Shown here: positions 31,526-44,088 of the stretch, piece after piece
Layout of the letters: every line of letters starts with the position of its first letter
How positions within the stretch are numbered: the stretch's first letter is position 1
Assembly (NCBI RefSeq): GCF_000516985.1
Contig: NW_006917092.1
Span: forward strand, 6,017,888 to 6,081,887
Origin: Pestalotiopsis fici W106-1
Taxonomy: Eukaryota > Ascomycota > Sordariomycetes > Amphisphaeriales > Sporocadaceae
Reading direction: 5' to 3'
DNA length: 64,000 nt
Position numbers and translations under genes: made by a program
The notes under the pieces: generated by a model
Told to the model about the DNA's origin: nothing
Database searches by the model: none
The model's input: only the letters and a program-made list of their open reading frames with translations

Positions 31526-33723
31526 TTTGGTAGTATGGAGTAGGGCTGGGTAAGTTGATAGGAAAGCTGGGCGGGCTAATAGGAGGTTTGGTAGTATATA
31601 GGAAAAATAAAGTCAGGGTGGAATGTGATTTGATTGTGTAAAGTGAGATTTTGATGCTTTGATACATTCAAAAACCAAAGATGCTCGAGGGCGTGTGCCT
31701 GTATATATATGTAAAAGAGACTCTACTATTGTAGACTGTTAGTAACTTTGTATGATATGATATGTTTAACCTTGTCAAAGTGTAGGACAAAATGAGGCGC
31801 TTCTCCACAAACTGATGTATAAGACCATCCAAGCTCTGTTGGTGTAAATAAATGAATGCATAGTAATACAACATCTATTACCCTATACTGATCATACCTT
31901 TCCCCCATTCTGTTTCAAGCAGTGCTGGCTAGTAAGTGGAGGCAGTGGAGTCGTGATGCGAACATACCAAAACGGGCCTCGAAGGCGGCGCAGCTGGTAC
32001 AACACAGACACAGGCAACTTCAAGGGCGTCATACTCAACTCACCCCGTCACACGCATGCACTACCCTTGCAACATGTCATGAACACTCAAGCGTCTCTCT
32101 AGCCTCCTGAATGAGAGTCGCCCGCTAGTTCTTGAACGAAAACCATCACGCGAAGCCTAGTGTTTTCGGATTTTCGGTTTGCCAAAGAGCTGAATTCTCA
32201 CCTACATTCCACTATCATCCGCCGCATCATATACGCGACACTAATCGTCTGCCGTGCCTTTGATTGTGGTAGCAAAACCTTTTCTCCTTAGGGTGGGGGC
32301 ATAACGAACACAGCGCTGAATGTTTACTACGGCCCGACCCGCACAGGCAAATCGTGCCGATGCTCACGCCCTGCGACCGCAAATCATATGATATGTTTTA
32401 TTCACAGATTCACGAGGCGGGAAGTAACTGAATAAGTGCCGGCAATCGCCTCGGCTTGGCAGTCGCTGTATCGCGTCAGCCTTAATATCAGCCCATTGCG
32501 GGCCTAAGCCAACAGCCCCTAGTCACGGTTGTCCTCGCCGAGTGTGCCGGAAGATCAGCCGCTCTATATTGACGAGCAATATACAGCAAGCACTGGATCG
32601 GAGCCTTTTGATTCAGGGTATAATCATCAACTTGGTTCTCACTCCTTCTGTTCCTGTTTCTTGCACGGAAGATTTACAAGATTTCCACACCATACAGAGG
32701 ACCGGTTACGTTGATCACTAGAGATGCGACGATGGATCAAGAAAATAGTACATAGTAAATCCACCACGTCCGATTCAATGACCATGGCGCCGAGAATCAT
32801 CTACCACGCGCTATGCTCGCCATTTATGTCAGTGATTGATGGTTTTCAATTTTCATCTAAACTAGTCCACGCGCTGCAGCTCATAAGATAGATTACCAAG
32901 GTAGCTCCGACAACTCCAAGGGCTGAACCAGGAGGATCTTTGCCTTGCAAGATTTACCTACGTGAATACCTACCTATGGATGGTCTGCCAGAGTGCCTAT
33001 GCTACGCTAGCACAGCGCCCAGTCCACCGTAGCGATGGCGTTACTCGATTCAGGAAAGACGCCCCGCTCCGGCCTCCGGCCAGCTGACTACACCACCTAC
33101 TAGGTACCGGAGCCTTTCTTCGCCAATCTTGGAACTCATTAGCGAAGAGAAATTTTGGGCTGCATTATGTTCTCATCGCCACTTATAAGGAGTAAAAGTC
33201 TCTATTTTTATACAAGGGGGACACCGGATATAGTGCTGCTGGAGCGCGGGCGCCGTTCAACAAGAATGTGTCAGAATCCTGCGAGCGCTCAAGCTATGCC
33301 GGCCATCGAGGTACTGGAGTCGCTGCTGAATTGATCAACTTCGAACCGGCTGACCAGGGCCACAGATGCTTTAGGTACCGCACAGGAGCTCTACATTCTT
33401 TCCTTCCCGTTTTTTGGCGTCCCATTATAATTCCTACGTCCCCCGGCTCAATAATTGGCGGCGTTATGGATCCTGAGCCTTCATTTGGTATCTCTGAACA
33501 ATATTTACGAGCGCAAGGTATCATGGTTCTTTGTTTGTTTCATTGACTTAAGCTGAGGATATGATGGATTATCAAGTATAGGTAGCAAGCAGCACTAGCT
33601 GGATCGCTACAGCGCTGATAGACCCCTGTAAGGCACTGAACTCAGTGGAGTCTAGGCGCTAGTGTCTGCGACGCGACAGCTCAAGTGAGAGACATTATCC
33701 GAATTCAGTGGTGTTAGTTTGTT
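31526..33723. other. Intergenic region
   Basis: No gene is supported in 2.2 kb. There is AT-rich promoter-like sequence next to the small secreted gene, TACCTACCTA near 32,968, and GC-rich sequence near 33,060. Confidence 0.4.
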
Positions 33724-35536
33724 CTATCGCTTTTTCCAAACCAGAGGCGCACGCTCGGGGTGCAGCATCTGCAAGAGCAAAACAGGACCAGAATCTGTTT
33801 TGATAAGTTGCTCGACCCTGTTTCGCGCGGCATTGATGTTTTCGCCTTTGGCCGTCACCGGATCTACTCGCCAATCCAAGAATAGTGTCGCAATGGTTGC
33901 CACGAACTCTACTTGGGAGAATTTCTTTCCTGGACAGTCGCGAGTGCCATCGGACCAACCAATGAATGCACCACGTACGGGCATATTGAGATCCTCGTCG
34001 CCCGGCATCGACGTAGCGCTTGGCTTGATCCAACGTGAAGGTTTCCATTCAAGAGAGTCAGAGCCCCAGAATCTAGGGTCTGTCTGTACAGAGCCGTAAC
34101 TTGGAGCAATCATGCTATCAGGTGGAATGATAACTGTCTTTTCGTTGATACTGATGGGTTGAGATTTGTCAGCTGTCCATTTAATGGATGGTACAACGGT
34201 ATACAGGCGAATCGTCTCAAATATTATAGAGAGACACCGTTTGAGACGAGGGAAATCTGCTCTGTAATCCCATTCGGAAGGCTGTCGGCCACCAGCAACA
34301 GCGCGTATCTCTTCCGACAGCCAGTCTTGGACTTCCGGGTGCGCAGCCAAGAAATACAGGGCAAAGGTGAAAGTATGCGCCGTCGTGTCATGCCCCGCAA
34401 AGTTGAAAGCAAACATATTGCCATATATCTCTCCCTCAGTGAGGCCACCCGACGTCTTGGCTTCATCTTGGGATGCACGAACCAGCGATGTCATCAGATT
34501 GTGGTCTCGATCCTTGTTCTCGGCAAATGCACGCTTCTCTTCCTCGTACAAGTTGGTCATGTATGCCTGGAATGAGACGCAGGCCTCGTGAACCAGGCGA
34601 AGTTTGCGGGGCAACCAGGGAATCGCCAGAAATTTGGTTCCTAAACCTAGTATAAGAACTAGGTTTTCCAAGACAGTCTGTAAAGACTCTTTGTAGCTGC
34701 TAGATGGGCTTGTTGAAGGCTGCTGCTCATCATGGCCCACGAATTTGAAGGATTTTCCGAACCCAGCCCGAGCGAGTACGTGAAGGGAAAGCGTGCGCAA
34801 GTCGTCAGCGCTTGATGTCACCGACGTCTTTCTGGTCCAATAGGAGAGCATGTCGCTGGCCAGGCCAATAGCGGACGACCACACGATTTCATTGTTGTGT
34901 TCGTTGAAACAGTGGGTTGCGATTTTTCGCTGCGTCTTCCATCGCTCACCCTCAGCCTATGAACCCACACTCTTGTTAAAAAGAACCAACCATAGTAATA
35001 TGCAGAGATGATAGTATAAAGAATCTTACGGTAGATATATTGGGCCCGAAGACATTCAAAATCTCTGTGATTCATTTTAGATTAGCATCATATTGGTGGA
35101 CATATGCGCGCATTAGCTTGAGCTTGTATTAGATCATACCGTTGATGAAAACTGGTCGCGGAAAGTCAGTTCCCCTTCTATACAATGACACTAATGCTGC
35201 AGGGTCATTGATGTAAACCCAATTCTTAAATGGTGTCACCAAAACCCAGATATCTCCCATCTCAGTATGAGATCGATATCTATCTTCAACCTCCCATCCC
35301 CGCCAGTTGTAGCGGGTGAAGCTGTTATCGCCAAAAGGTAAGCGACGAAAGAGGGGAAGGACTCTTCTATCAAGGAGTACCCAAAATGGATTGAGTGGGC
35401 TAATGGGGATAAAGCGAATGGGAACGCCCATAGTTCGAGCCGATCGATAGTTCTGTAGCATGCGGATGCCGGTGCTGGTCAGCGTGGCAATCGCCACGAC
35501 GAAAGCCACGGCCAGCAAGGCTGTCAACCCGGCCAT
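33724..35536 (-). CDS. Cytochrome P450 monooxygenase
   Basis: Haem monooxygenase, 554 aa from three exons: 35536-35140, 35064-35030 (35 nt) and 34956-33724. The N-terminus is a membrane anchor (LTALLAVAFVVAIATL). The short middle exon encodes ILNVFGPNIST, which the spliced frame joins to AEGERWKTQRKIATHCF, the usual C-helix region with its WxxxR. The I-helix reads FAGHDTT, the K-helix ETIR, and the haem loop WSDGTRDCPG with Cys485 (Trp replaces the usual Phe). The style resembles CYP3A/CYP4-like fungal P450s of secondary metabolism. It is divergent from the next P450 (36458), sharing about 0.9 kb of upstream DNA. Confidence 0.9.
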
Positions 35537-36457
35537 CGGTAAAGGGATGCAAAGGGAAGAGCAATGAAATTGCAGTTGGAAGAGAGTGAGCGCTTTCGTC
35601 TTCGATTGCTGGTCTCAAATTATGGCAATCGAATTGAAAGCGCGAAAGAAAAATTTCGGAAAGATTGAGTAAAAATGTTGGCAAGCCGTTGGATACCTTG
35701 TCTGGAACGCCCAGAAAGATGGCGGGGCCGCACTGAAGAGCCGGTGTGTGACCAACCAAAAGCCTACAGGATGGATACCGGGGTAGGCGGCAGTGTTACT
35801 GCAGCCCACTTGCCCACATATGACCCTGGCTATGGTGTAGGTGTCCAAGCAATATCTCTGATTAGAAACCCCCATGTTTTGACAAGTCATGTCGCGGGAA
35901 GTACCTGCAAGTACCCATCACATCGCGACATGGGCTTTCTGGTCATAAATTATACTATAATGATCCTTGAGCGCTTTAGTGAGGCTGCATCGGACACCTA
36001 TGCCATGAAGACGCGATCAGTCCCACAACGCCACAGCAGGAGCTCTGCAACTTGTCACTGCAATCTCATTGAGGTTGGTTTAACCTGACACTTCCAAGTA
36101 TGATATGATGGAACCTCAACGGTTAAAGACGGATAGTCAACCCGTGGTGGAATGCTGATTGGTACCCCGAATACCACTGGCATGGTGCGCGGCCATCGGA
36201 TCCATAATTTCTTTTCCTCAATCGACGCCTATGGGGTGTACAAGAGGCGCAGAATCCTCTCAAGTCTTCTTATTGACTGTAAGACGTTTGACAATACTAC
36301 TACAAAAAATTGAAAAAAAAAAAAAAAGATACCACTTGCCGTGTACAGGCAGGTCTTACAGGACAAGCTTCATTTATACTTACCTCCAAACAAGAGCATC
36401 CAGCCTTGCTTCCTTCCGACCACATTGTCTCTTCCTCTCACGGGGATATTGCCTGCC
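35537..36457. promoter_or_regulatory. Divergent promoter region between two P450 genes
   Basis: 921 bp between opposite start codons. No CGG-N4-CCG palindrome of the region A type was found here. An A14 run lies near 36,313. Confidence 0.35.
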
Positions 36458-38519
36458 ATGGATGCTCTATCTGTTATTGGCCTGCATAGTAATGCCACAG
36501 ACCTGAAATCTTCAGTCGATCTTTTCTATACCATGAGACTCAGAGGTTTCACTGTAAGCTGCATCATGATGTTTTTTACCTGGTCATTTCATAGGTTGAA
36601 CTGACTCTAATGGATTAGATCCCAGGATTGCATTCCCTGATTTCTCTTGTCTGTCGCCCATTCACCGAATACTGGATTTCTACCAACAAATTGATCAAAT
36701 GGCCTCTTGTAGGACTACTGGCACTACTTGCCACGTACATCACATCTTCGTTTCACTTCAATAGGGAGATATCCAGGAACAAGCAGTTCAATTCCAAAGA
36801 TAGACTCCGAAATGCACCAGTCGTGCCTTATTGGATTCCAGGACTTTTCCATGGATTTGGCTTCATGAATCCTGCTGAGTTTCTGCTCAAGCTTCAGTAA
36901 TGCTTCTTTCTCATCTCGCCATGACTTTTCAAATCGTGTTAGAGTGTACGGCTAACCCTCACAAGGAGACAGTTCGGTTCAAACACGCCTCTTCAACTTA
37001 AAGCAGGTCCATTCCGCTTTTTCTTCTACCAGAGTGCCGATGATATCAAGGCTGCATTCAGAGCTTGCAAAAGGACAGCGAACAAATCAACCACTCTTTT
37101 CGCGCTCAAGAATCTTTTTGGTCTCCCAGATTATGCCGTCAGGTTCTACCTGGACGACAATTCGGGCATGGGTCAAATACCACGCGCTGGGAGCAACGTA
37201 GCTCCGCATAATCGGATCAACTACCTCATAAATCTGAACGTGAAGAAATATCTGTCATCTGAATTTCTCAATGATTTAGATGAAAGGTTTATGGCGACAT
37301 TCATCGATCATCTGGATACTTACATGATCAAGGATGATTGGACCGATTTCCCCGATCTGCATGCTTTTATTCAATCAGCTGCCATAAAGCCATGCATTGA
37401 ATCACTGGTCGGCTCAGAGTTTCTAAAACTCAACCCCCATTTCATTCAGGATCTATTGGTCTTCCAAGAGTACACACCTGACTTTCTTCATCTTTTGCCT
37501 CAATGGATCATACCGAAAGCGTACAACGTACGAAAGCGATTGCTCGAAAGCGTCAAACGGTGGCATCAGCATGCGCACGAGCATTATGATTGCTCAAAGC
37601 TTGGCTCAGACGACCCCCTTTGGGAGCCATACTTCGGATTTAAGCTCATTCGGGCACGGGAGAATTACTGTATGAAGACAGAGAAAATGACTGCAGATGC
37701 TCGGGCCTCGGAAGATCTTGGCTTGATATTCACGTATGTTCCGTGCCCTTGTCCTTGTTCCTTCGCTTGTTCATCCTGCCGTTGCTGACCATTTATATCA
37801 GGTCTACAACGAACGTTGTGACTTCTATGTTCTGGTTTGTCTTTGAGGCACTCAAAGATCCGGAACTATTAACACAACTTAAGCAAGAAGTTGCCGAGTG
37901 TACCGCGAAAGAGGGCAGCAACGTCCAGATCAAAAAGCTCACTCTGCAGCCTTTGTTGCAGTCGAATTATGCAGAAGTGCTGCGCCTTTACGTCGCCGTG
38001 GCTGCAAGCAGGGTTGCTGAGTACTGTGACATAAACGTTGCCGGTTATTCCGTTCCTAAAGACAGCTATCTGGTGATGTACAGCCGTAGTTCCGCCTTTG
38101 ATTACCCCGGTTGGGAACGAGCGGGTAGAAGTCTCAAAAAGCCACTCGAGGAGTTTGATGCTGAGCGATTCTTGGTCGACGCCGACTGGGTGCCTCCATC
38201 ACTTGCTGCATTGCGCAAGGCGGAAAAGACAATGGCAAGAAATACGACCTCCTCCACTCAGAAGCGCTTTAGTGTTGAGGGGCTCTTGGGCCTTTGGTAT
38301 CCTTATGGAGGTGGAGACCATATTTGTCCAGGTCGCCACTACGCAAAACATCAAATTATCATCAGTTTCGCGATGTTGTCCGAAAAGTTTGACTTCGAGC
38401 TGCAGGATCCAGAAGCATGTACGGTACTACCAAACATGAGATACGCACCATTTGGTGCTCTTCCTCCTGTGGGCAAGATTCCGTTTCGTTTGCGGAGAAG
38501 GGATACCGTGCAGAAATAG
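36458..38519 (+). CDS. CYP7/8-like cytochrome P450
   Basis: 619 aa from four exons (36458-36553, 36619-36896, 36966-37733, 37802-38519), summing to 1860 nt. It has a transmembrane anchor (WPLVGLLALLATYITSSF) and a VPYWIPGLFHGFGF hinge. The usual AGxDT of the I-helix is replaced by TSTTNVVTSMFW, a feature of the CYP7/CYP8 branch of fungal P450s. EVLR is the ExxR. The haem loop is PYGGGDHICPGRH with Cys556, the G-G-G-x3-C-P-G form. A weak point is the first exon, which is supported only by frame and splice sites. It is related in layout to the P450 at 44089-45909. Confidence 0.85.
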
Positions 38520-41475
38520 TATGGAGGGAATTTAGAGAAGTTGTACTTTTTTTTTTGGGAAACTTCCTAGCAAGTCCCGGGTCTATAGTGCACATACTTC
38601 TTTTCCTTCATTTTCTCTTCCTTTACCCATTAATTTCAATGTGAATTATGTCGTTTGTTGCGAACCAAGGCAGTCGCAGTCAATTACAGTGAAATAAATC
38701 ATGATAGTGCACAGGGTAGAAGTATAGAATGTATGTCGATATAAACTAAGGCGTATCGCAAAAGCGGAAGTTCCATGCCACGCTCAGACTAGTGTGGAAT
38801 GACATCTCGCACAGCATATGCTATCACCATCCAATCTGACCTATCTTTTAGAGCACATTCTAATTCCCTTGATAGTGGCGCTTACGAAGAAGTAGTGTGA
38901 TGAGGCCGTATCGTGGAATTGAAGGTATTATTGAGGATGATTCTTCCAGGCTAAATAACTAACTACTGTGCGCATAACCAGGAATCAAAGCCCTTTCACA
39001 AGCATAATATCGCCTTAATGAGACTGTGCACAGGTCTTCACAGTCATTAGTGATTGGTATCATAACGTGGTAGTCAATTTTATTGTCCATGATGCCCCCC
39101 CCCCCCCCCCCCCCCCAACCCCCAACAACAACAACAACAACAACAACAACAAAAAACCCCGCCACCCACCAGAAAAAAAAAAAGAAACAAAGGAAAAAAA
39201 GAAGCGAGACGAAAAAAACACGCACGAACACGCACACGCACACAAGCTCCTACAGGACAACATAACTAATCTTCCCAGGTACGTTCGACATGAGCTGGTT
39301 TGTCATTAGTTTTCTGGATATTAAAACAATATTGGTATGAAACTAACAAGAGCATAAGTGACGACTGTGCAGGCAGATAAGCCTGGGGAAAAAAAAAATG
39401 TCAATCTGTGTTGCAAGCTCGGGAAAAAAAAAGAGGTAGTAAAAACGCGTTTCACGCACAGGTTGCTGAGACGGGGTGTAACCCACAAGACTCTCCAATA
39501 ACATGCAGAATCGGTAGAGCTAATGGCGAAAGCAGGATGTGTATCATCGCAATGAACGGAAATGTTGGGTTTGGTAGAAGACTGGGGTGAAGTGTATCGA
39601 GGTTGATAGCAAGACCTCGCACTCTGCTAGGTACAGCCTGTTGGAAATGCATCTTTGAAGACAACGATGAAATATTGAGCCTGGTTCTTTTGTCGAGTTT
39701 GCGAGCCCGGCAATGTGACTGGAAGAAGATCCTGTTTCATTCATATTCTAAAGACCATACGCGGGTTTGTCGCGTATTACTATTGATGCCGAGCGTTGGT
39801 TGGTCGGTCCGTTTAGCCGCCATGATATATACACCCCGTGCATTTGAGTACGACATTTGCCATGCATATGTCCCGTTATTTCTAGGCCTTCTCTGCGTCG
39901 TAATGTCATGCGATGTATGGAGTGTTCATGCTGCAAAGCACGCAGTTGCAACCAGAACGTTCCTGCAAACTTTATCAACGTAAACGCCTACTACATGACA
40001 TATTTCTCGCCCCCACCGGCCACGGTCCGGGGGGCTGGGCCATTTCGGGCGGTACGGATCGCGACCTCTCTTCCCGAAGCCACCCTAGCATCTTGCGGCC
40101 TAGTTCATAGGGAGCGCGATGAAGAACTGCCGTGGCTATTTTTGGCCCGGCAGGACTGTTAATAACCAACAAGCAACATGCATTAATATTTGTTACGCAA
40201 TTTTTGGTTTGGGGGCCATAAACCTGGCGCAATCCGGTTCCGCCCGCCCGAATGAGCACTGTGATCCGGCCCGCAGATGCTGAAGAGCTCTCGTAGAGGT
40301 GTCGAAAGGGAACCTTGAAGACAAGTGCCTAACCTTAGCTAGGTACGCTAACCGAGGTGATGACCACTGTGTACCTGTGATTGGCCCCATAATTAACCGC
40401 CAGGCCAACCCTCCAAAACCCATCGACTTGTTTTTGAGGATAAGGCTACGCGTCAGCATGTTAAAAATGTGCAGAGACTTGTCGGAAATCCATATGAAGC
40501 AGCGAAAATGCCGATTCCAATACTACGGTAATAATGTGTTAAGAGGACTACGCCATTGTGTACTCTGAGGTCGTGTGCTATGTACCTAATTTGTATTGAT
40601 CGAAAGAAGGGGAGCTTCAGGTAGTCCCGAGGTCCATACCTACCTATAGCAGACCTAATAGTCTTATCTGCACCTGGTGGGGGGACAAGCCCTGGTTCAA
40701 ACCGCATGAGAACTGGCAATTATCACGAGTGAACGAAGGGAAACGTCGGAAAATTCTCCCAGAATTGTAATACGGTAGTGGATTGATATTTTTTGTCTAC
40801 AGCTAACTCCCTCGCGATATTCCTAATAAGAGTAAATTCCCCGTTACTCAAGGTGCAATACTCAGTTATAGTCTCGCCTCTTACATGTAGCACCAACCAG
40901 CCCCCCGTGCTACGACACGCTGGCTGGCCGCAGCTGCCGTCACAATTTCTATTTAGGGAGGGAAAAAGCAACCTCAAGTGTACTTTTCTGTTCGTCCACG
41001 TACCTAGCTTTATCGACAGAGCCCGAATTTATTCACATCCCTTCAATCATATCCTAGGTTCCTATTAAATCCAAGTATTATTACTAAATTACTACCGAAT
41101 CTCTGCGTCTCTTGTTGGGTAGCCTTCATGCCTTGCACGCGCGACCTTTGAGTAGCACAATCTGAAACCCACTCCGCTAATGTGCTCATGATAATGCCAT
41201 CATGCTTTAGATACAAACCTGGGTTTACGGCTAGTATGCATAACAAAGAACACCATCAAATCAAAGTTCTTTTTAAGAAAATTCGAATATGTAGAATTCA
41301 CTGAATAGCCCCTTATATTGCTTCGCGTTATACGTCCGCATAGTGCCTCAGTTCACAGATACCACTCTATGCCGCGTTGGGTTCAAATGTTCCTTCTTCT
41401 CTGCCTTCCCACGCGTCGTTCAATCCAACAAGCCCTTATTCGATTACACTTTCTCCAATATAACGGCTCCCTTAT
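38520..41475. other. Long intergenic region with poly-C and CAA microsatellites
   Basis: Almost 3 kb without a supported gene. A C22 tract (39095-39116) is followed by a (CAA)n tract (39123-39151) and purine-rich DNA. TAGGTA-type words occur near 40,337, 40,577 and 40,637. Open frames on both strands are short and domain-less. Confidence 0.5.
39095..39151. repeat. Poly-C plus CAA microsatellite
   Basis: 22 consecutive C residues, a short CA-rich bridge, then nine to ten CAA units. Length is likely variable between strains and prone to assembly error. Confidence 0.9.
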
Positions 41476-42904
41476 CTACCTGGTGACAGAAAATTCAGCC
41501 TGATATGAAATACCTCCGTCGGGTTGTACCAGCCCATTGTCAGGGAGATCTCTGTAGCCATGGACCACAGGTCTGTATACATTTGTACAGGGAACGGGTT
41601 GATGGACTCCTTCATTCCTTCGGGATACCACAGGTTCAGCATCCGAGCCGAGGATGGCAGACTGAGATACATTGGGCTTCGAGTTGGAACCCAATTCAGC
41701 CCAAGTCTCTTTTGACGCTGGTTTTCTTGAACGAATGCGCGACATCATCCTGAGGCGTGATTCCGATGGAGTGAAGGCCGCTTTCTTCTGGTTCGATTGT
41801 GTAAAGAGCTGCGGGAACGCAGAAAGGCAGCAAACAACGATGGCTATCACGATAAGAGGAATATGTAAGTAAAAATCCGTGGAGTCTGGTTTGAAATGTT
41901 TTGATGATCGTGAAGCGTCAGAAAATGAGTGCTATCAGATGGGTACGTACCGACAGGTGGCTCGATGGCGCTCCATAGCCAAAGATATGTACTATCCAGG
42001 TTTCCGTCTGGTCGCCTGGTTAGGTTTATGGTGGCAACTCGCACGATGGCGATGACCATGGTGATTATTGAGAGCGAAAAGAGGCCAAGAATAGCTATCT
42101 TCTTAGATCGTTGAATCTGAATTCTCCAAAGAAGAATAGCCGGGAGAGACATAACTAGTGAACATCTTAGTGAAAGAACTTTTGTTTGGTCAAAGAACAG
42201 GGAAGGTATAAGGAGGATAATTCTTACTTAAGAAATCAGTGAAAATGTCCAGTGCGCAGTTCGCCTTTAGTGTTGTAACGACAAAGCCAATGGACGAAGC
42301 AGTATTGCATTCTTGGAGAATGGTCTCAACAGGGGCAATAAGGCACTTGTAATCGACATTACCAACAGAACCGAAATAGCTTCCCAAAGTCACAACAAGG
42401 ACTGGCCACCAAATCCACTTGAAGAACTTGATACGTTGCCCTAAACGCTTGAAAAATAAAATAAATGCTAACTTGATCAGCAGAAGGGATGTGTAAAAGA
42501 AAAGCTCGACGATGAGCGATACTAGAAGCCATCGTTTCATATCAGGAAAGAAGCGCGTCTGATCGTATAGCTCAAGTCCCGCCTGCACGTTGAGAACGTA
42601 GTACATGGCAGGGGCACCCCATTGCCACAGTGCTCCAGTAATCACCACAAGGATGAAAGCAGCAATGACAGAAACATCATCCCAGTACAGTCGGTGCATA
42701 CCTCGGAACCGAGCAAAAAGGCGACCCAAAAGTGTCAGCGCCGACACTGCGACTCCAGTCCATACCCCGGCCTTCTCAATGGTCAGCGTTGGTATGTTCA
42801 TCGACGTAGCTATTTGATATGGTATGTTAACTCACTAGAAAACCATGATAGGATACTCCCGGTGGAGTGACCCCCTCCATACTTTGACGCGGGGCGAGAT
42901 CCAT
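41476..42904 (-). CDS. Seven-helix rhodopsin-like (SAT4 family) integral membrane protein
   Basis: 395 aa from four exons (42904-42836, 42774-42228, 42154-41951, 41843-41476), total 1188 nt. The first exon encodes MDLAPRQ..GVTPPGVSYHGFL. It joins KAGVWTGVAVSALTLLGRLFARF through a 61-bp intron with perfect GTGAGT and a CTGAC branch site. Visible signatures are LYWDDVSVIAAF (helix 2), a D-x-FTDF segment after helix 5, and the closing block WLWSAIEPPV-AIVVCCL of the fungal rhodopsin/SAT4 domain. The cytoplasmic tail is polar. Relatives include PTH11-like sensors; members of the family also occur in metabolite clusters. An alternative model starts at the ATG at 42801 without the first exon. Confidence 0.82.
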
Positions 42905-44088
42905 TTTTTGATGTTGCCCGTTGGATGATATGGTGGGAAATGCCTTTTGGAGCTTTGCGCACGCAACAACAAAGCTTAAATTAAGTATTGATAAGTGTGT
43001 GTAGTTAGTATTTTTGCTTTGGAAGATTGAAAGGGAAAAATATAGCAATAAAAGGTTGCGGGGGTAAGCCTTCCGCACTGCGCCGACTTGGATTTTCTTC
43101 GAGAGGTTTTGGAGGATGCGTTCAGCTGTGTTAATTTCTTTCAGCATTTCAGTACATTGCAACTTATATGTCTAATATAGTGAAATGGCGAGCGAATCAG
43201 ATTCTGTCGGACCGAAAAAACTCGGACGGGCTCGTTTTGCGAATAGAGTCCATAGCGCAAGCCAACAATCACAAAGCGCTTGGGGGCGTTATAAGTTTGG
43301 GCCATGTATCGAATGGATGTAATCGGGTACCGAAATGTACCTAGGTACTAGGTAGCTACGCGTAGCGGCTTTCATTGGTTTGCCTGATCCTGCTAGCTCG
43401 CAGAGACATCTCCTCATGAGGCTGTGCCGCAAAGATGCATTGCCGTTTGACAATGCCTACATACGTACGCGCCGTTCTACATCGCCCTCAAGGGTCTAAC
43501 ATGCATTATTGATTCATGCAAGAGCACATCATTTCTTCAAGTTGAACTGTGAAGAAATGCCCGGCCCCCATGTCCTGCGTTCGTGATTGCTGAATGACAC
43601 GCAATCTGATTTAGCAGCCTTAAAACAACACAAGCCATGCATGCAACAAGCTGGTATCATTTGGTGTTGGCGGGAATTCCCGCCATGCGTTTACTCAAAA
43701 TCTTGTTTTGTTTTGAGAAGGATGTTACTGTCCTCATGGCATCGCACCTACTGTAGAGACAAATCCTTGTTCATGTCGGTCCTTCAAACTAATGGCACTC
43801 AGTGGTGTCCTTTTGGGGGCCTTCGTGCCAACTGATCTTCCAGTCTTTGCATGGCTTCCATCAATGATCACATGCCATGTCAGTGTACTCTTTTGTATAA
43901 CCCGCATGATTTCCAACTATAACGTTTTACGTTTTCTGATTTCGTATCTCTCATTCCTCAAGCCAACTAGTTCTTTTCTCATGAGTCTTCGCATCGGGCC
44001 ACCACGCAATTATTCAAGTTCTCTCTGGTCGTCAATCGCCGAACTTACTTGGTATGCGCCTTGAATATCCCAACCTGAAACACCGAAC
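42905..44088. other. Intergenic region
   Basis: No supported gene. The 12-bp palindrome GTACCTAGGTAC lies at 43337-43348. The last part holds the promoter of the P450 at 44089. Confidence 0.4.

Noticed and set aside
40690..40710. TGGTTCAAACC, a possible tRNA T-arm
   Set aside because: Flanking stems do not pair and no cloverleaf can be drawn.
42827..43162. Long minus frame upstream of the rhodopsin-like gene as a separate gene
   Set aside because: Only its last 23 codons, from the ATG at 42904, look coding, and they splice well into the rhodopsin-like gene.
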